A stretch of DNA of 64,000 bases, taken from Aureispira anguillae. Its GTDB lineage: Bacteria > Bacteroidota > Bacteroidia > Chitinophagales > Saprospiraceae. Numbering within the stretch: the stretch's first letter is position 1; the number at the start of each line of letters is the position of its first letter. Shown one piece after another: positions 51,000 through 58,830 of the stretch. Where the stretch lies: NCBI RefSeq assembly GCF_026000115.1, contig NZ_AP026867.1, positions 713,501 to 777,500 of the forward strand, read 5' to 3'. A program made the position numbers and the translations under genes. Under the pieces are notes generated by a model. It ran no database searches, was not told where the DNA came from, and saw nothing but the letters and a program-made list of their open reading frames with translations.

Positions 51000-53117
51000 A
51001 TGAATCACCCAATTTTTCAAAAAAGCATTTTTTTGCTTTTTTTGTCCTTGAGCTGTTGGGGCTGCCAAAAGGAAAAGCTATCCATGCACAACAACACTAC
51101 TCAAACGCCATCTTTACCTCCAACCGTAGTAGGAGCAAGAAGTTTAAACGCAACCGTTGAGCAAACCGTCCTTGGTGCCAAGCGAGTTAATCCTTATACG
51201 GTCGCCAATATGACCGCCGCATGGAATCAATTGTACCCTTCCGATAGCGAAACCGCATTGCCTGCTACGCATTGGTACGTTCGGTTTCATCCAAAGACCC
51301 CACAGGAATTTAAAGTACTACAAGAAGCCATCAATTCTTATGATGTAGCCAACAACGACATAAACGAAAATGATCCTCATTTATTTGATTTTCCCTTGGA
51401 ATATGAGATCGAGCAAGCAGGTAACTTTTACCACGATCCAAGTCTTCCAGCAGGAGCAATCACCTATCAATATGCAGTGGTTAAACCCGACTTTCAATTT
51501 CCTGTAGGAGTCGCTTATACCCTTATTGATGAATTGGTCTTAGCCCCTTATTCTTCTTTTTTAACCGCAGAAGCCTTTCGCCGTACAGGCAATGATTATT
51601 ACAATGCGAAGAATGAGCTAGTCAACTTTTGTGCGCCTACTTGTCCCAATTATCCCAATTGTCTAGCGGATGATGTGGATTGTGATGGAACAACCACAAC
51701 CAATGGTGGCACCATACAGCCCTTTGGGCTTCCTTGTCGGCTGGGACCTTTATGGCCTTTTTGTTTGCACAATGCCACCGTTACAGGCTTACCGACCAAT
51801 ACAGGAGGCACGACAAGTAATCGCTGCGATTGTCCAATCAGCGTTTTTGGCAGCAAACCTGGGGGCTGTGTACGAGTAGAAGACACCCAATTGGGTTGGG
51901 AAGGAGTGAAAAATGTAGAAATCTACATTCGGGATCTGTGGTTTACAGGCAGAAGTGTTTGGACCACCAATGAGGGCTGTTGGTACATTCCCTTTAATTA
52001 TTTTGGTCCTATTCAAGGTTTTTTAAAATACGAAAGCAATCGACTCAAAATAAGTGGTCTAAGAGATTTGTATATTGCAGAGTTTGGGCATCCCATTGTT
52101 CAGAATTTAGGCATTCATATTTCAGGTTATAACAACTTAAATATTCGACATCATCGGCATACTGACAATAGCAGCCTACACAGAATGCTTTGGTTTGCTT
52201 CCTTAACCAATAATGCGGTTTATGAATACGATTGGTATGCTGCACAGGAAGGGCTACCACCTGCTGCTCCTGATCTGAATATTATGTTGATGAATGAAGG
52301 AGGTGCGGCTTCTGCTCCCATGTTATCTCATATTATGCGAACAAGCCCAGGAGCAGGGATGACGATTGCAGGAGGTTTTAGTTTTGTAGGCACAACGGCT
52401 GGTTTTACGACCATGGGCTTAGTGGATATGTTTTTGCCAGGTACGGGGGCATTGGTAGGGACAATGATGCCTTTGTTTTTAACCCACATGTTGGCTAATT
52501 TACCTGATATAATTTATCAGTATGGAGGGCGAGAAGCTCGAATTACATCAGATAAGGTAAAAGAAACGATTTATCATGAATGCGGGCATGCGGCTCATTA
52601 TTACGCCTTGACGGATAAAAACGAATATTGGGTTGGCAATATTCAACGAATTATAGCCAATGGAGGTTATGGTCTTAAGGGGACTACAGATTATGAACGA
52701 TGTGCTTTAATTGAATCGTGGGGCTATCATATTGGTAATTATTTTGCGGATTTACATTATGGTCGAAATAATGAAGTTTCTTCTAGATTTTCAGCTTTTG
52801 AAGAGCAAGAACGAGAACGGTTTGTTTATCGAAAATCCGAAGAAGATAACCCTCATAATCATTATTATCAGAATTTATATTGGTTGCAAAAGGGCTTGTA
52901 TTGGGATTTAATGGACGATCGAACACATAACGGACCACCATTAAATGTTCCAGATCCAGTAAAAGATAGCGTATCAGGTTTTACCAATGCTGAAATTTTT
53001 TCAGCCTTAACGACCAATAGTCCTGAGTTAGTCCATGAGGTAAAAGATGCACTAATTAATTTTCATCCTAATCAAAGAAATGTCATTGATACTTTATATA
53101 AAGAGTATGGCTATTAA
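51000..53117 (+). CDS. Secreted HExxH metalloprotease-like protein with duplicated C-terminal tail
   Basis: 705 residues. N-terminal signal of lipoprotein type (hydrophobic to about 20, then SCWGCQKE; the lipobox is imperfect). About 30-210 is an N-terminal domain. 212-300 is Cys-rich (CAPTCPNYPNCLADDVDC, CDCPISVFGSKPGGC), probably disulfide-bonded. About 450-500 is Gly-rich and hydrophobic (GMTIAGGFSFVGTTAGFTTM). HExxH is HECGH at 526-530, with Glu572 as a possible third ligand. The last 75 residues, from about GLYWDLMDD, form a tail repeated alone at 53831-54060. A zinc peptidase is likely by motif, but no named family is recognised. A terminator hairpin follows, and then a lipoprotein gene. 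Confidence 0.7.
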   Translation: MNHPIFQKSIFLLFLSLSCWGCQKEKLSMHNNTTQTPSLPPTVVGARSLNATVEQTVLGAKRVNPYTVANMTAAWNQLYPSDSETALPATHWYVRFHPKTPQEFKVLQEAINSYDVANNDINENDPHLFDFPLEYEIEQAGNFYHDPSLPAGAITYQYAVVKPDFQFPVGVAYTLIDELVLAPYSSFLTAEAFRRTGNDYYNAKNELVNFCAPTCPNYPNCLADDVDCDGTTTTNGGTIQPFGLPCRLGPLWPFCLHNATVTGLPTNTGGTTSNRCDCPISVFGSKPGGCVRVEDTQLGWEGVKNVEIYIRDLWFTGRSVWTTNEGCWYIPFNYFGPIQGFLKYESNRLKISGLRDLYIAEFGHPIVQNLGIHISGYNNLNIRHHRHTDNSSLHRMLWFASLTNNAVYEYDWYAAQEGLPPAAPDLNIMLMNEGGAASAPMLSHIMRTSPGAGMTIAGGFSFVGTTAGFTTMGLVDMFLPGTGALVGTMMPLFLTHMLANLPDIIYQYGGREARITSDKVKETIYHECGHAAHYYALTDKNEYWVGNIQRIIANGGYGLKGTTDYERCALIESWGYHIGNYFADLHYGRNNEVSSRFSAFEEQERERFVYRKSEEDNPHNHYYQNLYWLQKGLYWDLMDDRTHNGPPLNVPDPVKDSVSGFTNAEIFSALTTNSPELVHEVKDALINFHPNQRNVIDTLYKEYGY

Positions 53118-53126
53118 TTCATCATA

Positions 53127-53157
53127 CAAGCTTAGAAAAACTCTAAGCTTGTTTTTT
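53127..53157 (+). terminator. Terminator between the metalloprotease and lipoprotein genes
   Basis: CAAGCTTAGA (53127-53136) pairs with TCTAAGCTTG (53142-53151), then 6 T. A diverged copy occurs in the duplicated unit at 54071-54095. Confidence 0.75.
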
Positions 53158-53169
53158 AATGTTATTGTG

Positions 53170-53829
53170 ATGTATAAATTATATGTTTTTCTATTATTAT
53201 TTTCTTTGGCTGCTGCTTGTGGGAAAAGACATTCAGGTTGTTATATTGAATATGGTTTTGAGTTTCCTCTGTCTGTCACTCCTAACGATGTTTTTTCTAT
53301 AGGCGATACCATCTGGTATGAAATGGATTTGCCCAATCAATTATTGGATAAGAATAGTGGTAACTATTTTGATTTTACGAACTATGAACTTTTTTTTAAT
53401 TTATCTACTAGTAAAGTAGATACGAATTTTGTTTATGGGGCAACTCATTTATTTGATATTTATGCAGAAATAGGGACAGTAACTCAAGAGGTCAATTCTT
53501 TTGTTTATACCCATTTTCATTTTAAAAGCATTAATGAAAAGCGATTTAAAATAGGCTTAATTCCTAAGAAAAAAGGCTGTTATGATTCTTCTATTCGTTT
53601 AGCTAATGTTTTTATTGATAAGGAAGAAAATAATGATTTAAATATAGGAGATACGGATTGTTGGGAATATTTATGGCCTGACACTTATGCGTTTACCAAT
53701 AATGGGCAATGCAATCATTATTTAGTAGATGGTATATGCCAATATTCTCCTTATGATAGTCTCTTAATTTGTAGTGTAGATTCTGTACATTTTACAAAGG
53801 GAGCTTACGCCTTTTGTGTAAAGGATTAG
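53170..53829 (+). CDS. Lipoprotein A of the duplicated tail/lipoprotein cassette
   Basis: 219 residues from the ATG at 53170; an open frame upstream to 53080 is extension into the protease gene. Lipoprotein signal ends SLAAAC. The mature domain is beta-rich: FSIGDTIWYEMDLPNQLLDK near 42-61, then FKIGLIPKKKGCYDSS near 138-153. It aligns over its length with lipoprotein B (54114-54779) at perhaps 35-40% identity by eye, with the GDTIWYE and FKIGLIPKK blocks conserved. Extra Cys residues differ between the two. It directly follows the metalloprotease gene; an inhibitor or immunity role is an inference from position only. Confidence 0.6.
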   Translation: MYKLYVFLLLFSLAAACGKRHSGCYIEYGFEFPLSVTPNDVFSIGDTIWYEMDLPNQLLDKNSGNYFDFTNYELFFNLSTSKVDTNFVYGATHLFDIYAEIGTVTQEVNSFVYTHFHFKSINEKRFKIGLIPKKKGCYDSSIRLANVFIDKEENNDLNIGDTDCWEYLWPDTYAFTNNGQCNHYLVDGICQYSPYDSLLICSVDSVHFTKGAYAFCVKD

Positions 53830-53830
53830 A

Positions 53831-54060
53831 AAAAAGGCTTGTATTGGGATTTAATGGACGATCAAACCCATAATGGTCCCCCATTAAATATTCCCGATCC
53901 TGTAAAAGATAGTGTATCAGGTTTTACCAATGTCGAAATTTTTTCAGCCTTAACTACAAACAGCCCTGAGTTAGTTCATGAGGTAAAAGATGCACTAATT
54001 AATTTTCATCCTAGTCAAAGAAATGCCATTAATACTTTATCAAAAGAATATGGCTATTAA
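53831..54060 (+). pseudogene. Headless copy of the metalloprotease C-terminal tail
   Basis: Starts right after the stop codon of lipoprotein A (TAG 53827-53829). It repeats the protease gene from AAAGGCTTGTATTGGGATTT to its stop codon, about 90% identical over 230 bp by eye (24 differences counted). The frame is intact to TAA, with no ATG at the front; TTG at 53839 would be the only start. It encodes about 73 residues (DLMDDQTHNGPPLN, PELVHEVKDALINFHP). Either a relic of a tandem duplication or an orphan tail module. Confidence 0.8.
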
Positions 54061-54113
54061 TTCATGAAAGCAAGCATAGAGTTTTTCTAAGCTTGTTTGT
54101 TAATGTTATTATA

Positions 54114-54779
54114 ATGTCTAAAATATATGCTTTGTTGCTACTATTGTTGGTCGTTGTAGCTTGTAGTTTAAGAAATAGGAGAGCTGATTTGTTTTATAGT
54201 TTTGATTTTCAGTTGACAATGCCCGTTCAAGATACCTTTTCAGTAGGAGACACGATATGGTATGAAAAAGATTTATACCATCTCTTATTCGATAAAAATA
54301 ATAACCATTTTTTTGAGCTTAAAAACTATACCCTTTACTTTAAATTACTTAGCCACAAAAAAGACAGCACTCTTGTGGAAGATGCAACTCCTTGGTTTGA
54401 TACGTATACTGGAATAGGGGAGGTGACAAGGACTTCCGATTATTTTGTATACGTTTATTTTTTTTTTGAAAGTACGGTTGATCGGAAATTCAAGATAGGT
54501 TTGATTCCCAAAAAAGCGGGACATTATAGCGCAAGCCTCTGTTTAGCCAATATTTTTTATAGCAGGCGAGAGATGAATTATTTGGATCTTAAAAATCCAA
54601 TTTATTGGCATTATCGCTACCCCTATAGGAATAATGGAGCATCTAATCAGTATACAATAAATGGAATAGAACTAGAGGTTTCTAAGGATAGCCTATTGAT
54701 CTGTGATAAAAGCGCCGTTGAGGAGAAAGAAGGGGTTTATGCTTTTTATGTAAAAGAGGCATCTATTTTGCCGAATTAA
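54114..54779 (+). CDS. Lipoprotein B of the duplicated cassette
   Basis: 221 residues from the ATG at 54114. Lipoprotein signal ends LLVVVAC. Mature part has FSVGDTIWYEKDLYHLLFDK and FKIGLIPKKAGHYSAS, matching lipoprotein A in spacing. The regions between these blocks are different, so the two proteins probably bind different partners or escape each other. It is followed by a bidirectional terminator (54801-54852). Confidence 0.6.
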   Translation: MSKIYALLLLLLVVVACSLRNRRADLFYSFDFQLTMPVQDTFSVGDTIWYEKDLYHLLFDKNNNHFFELKNYTLYFKLLSHKKDSTLVEDATPWFDTYTGIGEVTRTSDYFVYVYFFFESTVDRKFKIGLIPKKAGHYSASLCLANIFYSRREMNYLDLKNPIYWHYRYPYRNNGASNQYTINGIELEVSKDSLLICDKSAVEEKEGVYAFYVKEASILPN

Positions 54780-54800
54780 AACGGGGCGGCTATAGATAAA

Positions 54801-54852
54801 AATTCCTCAATTTGAAACTAGTGCTTTGTTTCTAGTTTCAAAATGAGGAATT
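54801..54852. terminator. Bidirectional terminator between lipoprotein B and the OsmC gene
   Basis: 21-bp arms AATTCCTCAATTTGAAACTA(G) (54801-54821) and CTAGTTTCAAAATGAGGAAT(T) (54832-54852), one mismatch. Confidence 0.7.
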
Positions 54853-54928
54853 AAATGCTAGGGTAGATTGATCCACTATTTTATGGATAAAATACCTTGG
54901 GATAGGTCAACGAATGGCATACCAAAAC

Positions 54929-55360
54929 TTAAGCATTAACAGCATCAACGAGTTCTGTTGCCGATTCAATTTCCCAATCACCTTCCACCATTCTATGGAT
55001 ATAACAGTTGTCTGCCTGTTTTAACAATTCAACCTTTTGTTCTGGGCTGATGTCTCCTTCAATTTTTAGGGCAACCTTAACTTTAGAAGTTAGCTGACCA
55101 TCCTTACCTCTTTTAACGACTAAAGAAAGTTGACCGTCAACATCACGAATTAAGTCTTCCCAGCCATTTTTGCGAGCAATATAACGAACCGTTGCTACTT
55201 TGCACATGGCCAAGCTTGATAGAATAAGATCCGTTGGTGCGAAACCTAAATCAGTACCTTTGCTTTTGATGGGTTCATCTCCAAGAATAGAATGTTTACC
55301 GTTGTCAATAATACTTTGGAAGCCTGTAGGAAGATTTTTGATGTTAATTACAGTTGGCAT
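54929..55360 (-). CDS. OsmC/Ohr family protein
   Basis: 143 residues. Typical OsmC features are the N-terminal strand with HSILGDEPIKSKGTDLGFAP, then TDLILSSLAMCKVATVRYIARK carrying one conserved Cys (about residue 53), and a second Cys in LLKQADNCYIHRMVEGDWEI (about 118). The Cys pair suits thiol-dependent peroxidase activity on organic hydroperoxides. Thioredoxin (55484-55801) is upstream on the same strand, which would fit a reducing partner. Confidence 0.9.
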   Translation of the reverse strand: MPTVINIKNLPTGFQSIIDNGKHSILGDEPIKSKGTDLGFAPTDLILSSLAMCKVATVRYIARKNGWEDLIRDVDGQLSLVVKRGKDGQLTSKVKVALKIEGDISPEQKVELLKQADNCYIHRMVEGDWEIESATELVDAVNA

Positions 55361-55390
55361 GGTTTATATTTTTTGTTGATGTACAGGACA

Positions 55391-55414
55391 AACCCAGTTT
55401 GCTGGCTCATGAGC
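55391..55414. repeat. 24-bp sequence shared with 9960-9983
   Basis: AACCCAGTTTGCTGGCTCAT... at 55391 against AACCCAGCTTGCTGGCTTAC... at 9960, with about four differences over 24 bp. Both are intergenic and on the same strand. Short, so possibly part of a degenerate dispersed repeat. Confidence 0.45.
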
Positions 55415-55483
55415 ACTTTGTTTAAGTTTATCCTGCACTCAGATTTTTGTATAAAATGAATAAATATTAGAAATCGTAGTTGT

Positions 55484-55801
55484 TTAGCGGCTATAGGCAG
55501 CAAACTTGGAGTTTAAAGCAGCCTCTGATTGAAAGCCAACCAGCTTTTCTTTGACAGCTCGATCTTGTATGAAAAATAAAGCAGGAATGCTTCTTACGTT
55601 TAATTTAGCAGCCAAGGCGTTGTTTTGATCAATATTGACTTTTGCCACTTCAATTTTGTCACTATATTGATTGGCTAATTTTTCGACGGTTGGCAACAAG
55701 GCTTGGCAAGGACCACACCAGTCGGCATAAAAATCTAGCAAAACGGGTTTGTCTTGGCGAATGATTTCATTAAAATCTTGAACACTTTTTATCTCTTTCA
55801 T
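55484..55801 (-). CDS. trxA: Thioredoxin
   Basis: 105 residues. Active site WCGPC with Cys29 and Cys32, preceded by LLDFYAD, and the cis-proline in VRSIPALFF (about residue 73). No signal peptide, so cytosolic. It reduces protein disulfides using thioredoxin reductase. Encoded between an AraC regulator and an OsmC protein on the same strand, possibly one redox-related transcription unit with a 123-bp gap to osmC. Confidence 0.94.
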   Translation of the reverse strand: MKEIKSVQDFNEIIRQDKPVLLDFYADWCGPCQALLPTVEKLANQYSDKIEVAKVNIDQNNALAAKLNVRSIPALFFIQDRAVKEKLVGFQSEAALNSKFAAYSR

Positions 55802-55895
55802 TGTTTTTTGTTTTTGATGAACTGATGTAACAAAGATGAGACAAAAAGAGTGGCGAGTGTTAGCCGATTTTTCCTAAGAAGTTGTCAATTTTTCC

Positions 55896-56723
55896 CTAGG
55901 GTTGATTTTCTCGAAAATCAGAAGGAGAGAGCCCTTGTTTTTTCTTAAAAAAGCGACTAAAAGACTGGATGTCATTGAACCCAATTTGGTAACCAATTTC
56001 GGAAATAGGTTGCTTGGTATAACTAAGCAATCGGCGAGCTTCCAACATTTTTCTATTTTGAATAAGCTCTAGAGGCGTTTTATTGCTTATCTTTTTGAAT
56101 AAATTCGCTAATGTTTTGGGGGATTTATTGAGCAAAGTGGCATATTCTGCAACAGTGTGTTTCTCTTTGAAGTGTTGTTCTACTAAAAAATTAAAGGCCT
56201 TAATTAAATCAATTTTATGGGGTTCAATTTTTGCGTAGTTGTTCTGACTTTTATAAATTCTGGTGCACAGAATGAGAATTCGTTTCAGCATCATTTGCAA
56301 CATTTCTAGTTGTAAATTGTCTCTAGATTCCATCTCAATGCATAACATTTTCCAGACCGTATCCAATATATCTGCATCTTGGGGAGATAAGTGGATAATG
56401 GGAAGGTTGGAAGAACCAAAATACAAAATACCTTTGCAGCTAACTTCACTGTCGTGGTTGGCAATACAATAAAACGGTCTATTAAAACGAAGTAATTTTA
56501 AGGATTGAATTTGTTGCGGTTGTACTCGGTGAAATTCTGTTAAACATAAGATTTGGTTATTGTCAAAAGAATATTCTATCGCATCAATGACTAAGCGATT
56601 ATCATCAGAAGTAAACCACAACAAAGAAAGTTGCTCGTCCTCAATTTCTTTTAATAGATAACAATTGTGTTGGGTTATATCAACGACTTCAAAGTATTCG
56701 TTGGTACTGCCTAAGTATTTCAT
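55896..56723 (-). CDS. AraC family transcriptional regulator
   Basis: 275 residues. The N-terminal part (about 1-165) is a sensing domain of cupin-like pattern. The C-terminal double helix-turn-helix is about 180-270: TVAEYATLLNKSPKTLANLF, then LEARRLLSYTKQPISEIGYQ, and GFNDIQSFSRFFKKKQGLSP with PSDFRE at the end. It lies 94 bp upstream of the thioredoxin gene on the same strand and is a candidate regulator of trxA and the OsmC gene, an inference from position. Confidence 0.9.
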   Translation of the reverse strand: MKYLGSTNEYFEVVDITQHNCYLLKEIEDEQLSLLWFTSDDNRLVIDAIEYSFDNNQILCLTEFHRVQPQQIQSLKLLRFNRPFYCIANHDSEVSCKGILYFGSSNLPIIHLSPQDADILDTVWKMLCIEMESRDNLQLEMLQMMLKRILILCTRIYKSQNNYAKIEPHKIDLIKAFNFLVEQHFKEKHTVAEYATLLNKSPKTLANLFKKISNKTPLELIQNRKMLEARRLLSYTKQPISEIGYQIGFNDIQSFSRFFKKKQGLSPSDFRENQP

Positions 56724-56940
56724 TGATTTAAGTTTATCCTTGGGAACAAAGTAGAAGTTAAATTATTTCTTCTTAATACAATATATTTACCGCTGATTTG
56801 TTCGCTAAAATAGAAAAAAATGAGTTTACAACGATACGATTACACGAGTAATAACGCTTAATATAAGGGGGGAAATCGAACTTTTATCTCCGTTCAGATT
56901 ATTGCACGATTATTGTTGCACAATTGGCAATTAATTTTAG

Positions 56941-56948
56941 TATCTTTG
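56941..56948 (+). promoter_or_regulatory. -7 box TATCTTTG before the sugar transferase gene
   Basis: Match to TAnnTTTG, 52 bp upstream of the ATG at 57001. A TTG at 56916-56918, 22 bp upstream, may serve as the -33 element. Confidence 0.45.
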
Positions 56949-57000
56949 ATGCGAAAAAACAATCTGCACAATCTAATTAGTACACGAACTACATTTCGGG

Positions 57001-58434
57001 ATGAAGTCTTGGCGACTACCCAAAGGGGTCTTATTTTATGCTTTTGTTGATTATTTAACAGCTACATTAGCATGGTTTTTATTTGTAGTATTTAGGCGAG
57101 TTATTATAGAAGGTAGACCTTTTGAAAGTTCTATTTTTCAAGATAATAATTTTCTGTACAGCATGATAGTTGTACCAATAATCTGGATAATGGTTTATAT
57201 TATTCTGGATAGTTATCGCAATGTGTATAGAATGTCTAGACTGGCGGAGTTTGCACGAACTATCTTTTCTAGCTTGGTTGGCGGACTATTGTTGTTTTTT
57301 ACCCTTCTTTTAGACGATTTAGTAAATTATTTAGGTGGTTATCACGCCTATTACTTGGCATTTGGTGGTTTACTTTGTATTCATTTTTGCTGCACAGTTT
57401 TTGCTAGAATGTTATTGCTAACAATTGCTAGCAATCGAATTCATTCAGGAAAATTTTCCTTTAATACCGTGATTATTGGATCGCATCCTAAAATTGAATC
57501 CATTTATTTGGATATAATCAATCGGGAGCGTCAGTTGGGGTATAATATTGTGGGCTATGTTTCTATAAAAGACCAAGAAAAACATCCCTTGGCGGAACAC
57601 CTCAATTCGTTGGGAACAATAGAAGGGCTCAATGATCTTCTAATTCATAAGGAGATAGAAGAAGTAATTCTTGCCTTAGACAAATCGGAACATACCAAAC
57701 TCAAAAAATTGATTGGAGCATTGGATCGTCATAGTTACAATATCTTGGTGCGGGCGATACCTGAAATGCGAGCGATCTTATTGGGCAAAGTAAACATGCC
57801 CAATGTTAGGGGAGCAGGCTTATTGGAAATCAAAACTCATTTTATTCCAATTTGGTTGCGTATAATGAAACGAAGCGTTGATGTGGTTGCTTCTTTATTG
57901 GTCTTAATTCTATTTAGCCCGCTTTATCTTTTTGTTGCGATTCGAGTTCGACTGTCTTCTGAAGGACCTATTTTTTATAAACAGGAACGAATAGGGCGTT
58001 ATGGCAAACCATTTATGATTTATAAGTTTCGTTCCATGTATTTGGATGCAGAAAAAGGAGGACCACAGTTGTCTTCTGATACAGATGATCGCTGCACTCC
58101 TTGGGGGCGGATAATGAGAAAATATAGATTGGATGAGATTCCTCAATTTTGGAATGTACTCAAAGGGGATATGTCGTTGGTAGGACCACGCCCAGAACGA
58201 CAATTTTTTATCAATCAAATTGCACAAAGAGACCCCAGAGTACACAAATTGCACAAGGTGCGCCCTGGAATAACTTCTTGGGGACAGGTACAATATGGTT
58301 ATGCATCTAATGTAGATGAAATGATTGATCGTCTAAAAATAGACCTTATCTATATTGAAAATTTAACCTTAGGTTTGGACGTCAAAATTATGATTCATAC
58401 GGTATTGGTGATTCTTAGAGGAAGTGGGAAATAA
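57001..58434 (+). CDS. Polyprenyl-phosphate sugar-1-phosphate transferase (WbaP/WcaJ type)
   Basis: 477 residues. Four to five transmembrane helices lie at about 10-140. A Rossmann-like CoA-binding-3 domain occupies about 145-265 (VIIGSHPKIESIYLDIIN). Another membrane helix near 290-312 is followed by the catalytic Bac_transf domain (about 285-477): SEGPIFYKQERIGRYGKPFM, IYKFRSMYLDAEKGG, YRLDEIPQFWNVLKGDMSLV and GPRPERQFFINQ. It starts lipid-linked polysaccharide synthesis by transferring a sugar phosphate to undecaprenyl phosphate. No other polysaccharide genes are nearby, so it is an isolated priming enzyme here. Confidence 0.92.
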   Translation: MKSWRLPKGVLFYAFVDYLTATLAWFLFVVFRRVIIEGRPFESSIFQDNNFLYSMIVVPIIWIMVYIILDSYRNVYRMSRLAEFARTIFSSLVGGLLLFFTLLLDDLVNYLGGYHAYYLAFGGLLCIHFCCTVFARMLLLTIASNRIHSGKFSFNTVIIGSHPKIESIYLDIINRERQLGYNIVGYVSIKDQEKHPLAEHLNSLGTIEGLNDLLIHKEIEEVILALDKSEHTKLKKLIGALDRHSYNILVRAIPEMRAILLGKVNMPNVRGAGLLEIKTHFIPIWLRIMKRSVDVVASLLVLILFSPLYLFVAIRVRLSSEGPIFYKQERIGRYGKPFMIYKFRSMYLDAEKGGPQLSSDTDDRCTPWGRIMRKYRLDEIPQFWNVLKGDMSLVGPRPERQFFINQIAQRDPRVHKLHKVRPGITSWGQVQYGYASNVDEMIDRLKIDLIYIENLTLGLDVKIMIHTVLVILRGSGK

Positions 58435-58830
58435 CCAAGGATTGAGTTAGATGATACCGTCTATTAACCAAAGAGCTTGAACAAGGATTTAGCCGTCTTT
58501 CTGTGCCCCCAAAAGCATAGAACTCACCAGATCGCTTTGGAAATATTAACACTTTTTGCTGCTTAGTGAATAGGAACTTTAATCAAATCCATTTTTTTTA
58601 AACTTCAGTATGCCCTTGCTAAATAAGAGAAATACCACTTAAAATACGACTAGAATCCTGTATATTTGCATACCGTACTCAAGAGCTTGTATGGGCAACT
58701 ATTGCAGGACAAAAAGGTAAAGCAAAAACAGACTTGTATCTAATGCTTTAGAGATCGTTATATTTTTAATTTTTGCTCTAAACCTTTGCCCTGTAGAAGA
58801 AACTATTAATTAAAAAATTATCTTTTTAGT
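58435..58830. other. Intergenic region upstream of the spermidine gene
   Basis: 396 bp without a gene. A TATATTTG -7 box lies at 58661-58668, giving a leader of about 160 nt before the ATG at 58831. I see no recognisable riboswitch, although a long leader before an AdoMet-using gene would be a place to look. Confidence 0.4.

Larger units (their letters stand above)
52887..54779 (+). repeat. Tandem duplication: protease tail plus lipoprotein, two units
   Basis: Unit 1 is 52887-53829 (943 bp) and unit 2 is 53831-54779 (949 bp). Each holds the protease tail, its stop codon, a CAAGC...GCTTG terminator hairpin, TTAATGTTATT(G/A)T(A/G)ATGT and a lipoprotein gene. The tail part is about 90% identical while the lipoprotein genes are strongly diverged. 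Confidence 0.85.

Noticed and set aside
50909-51160. 83-codon plus-strand frame across the start of the metalloprotease gene
   Set aside because: It overlaps the metalloprotease gene in another frame and has no signal or family resemblance.
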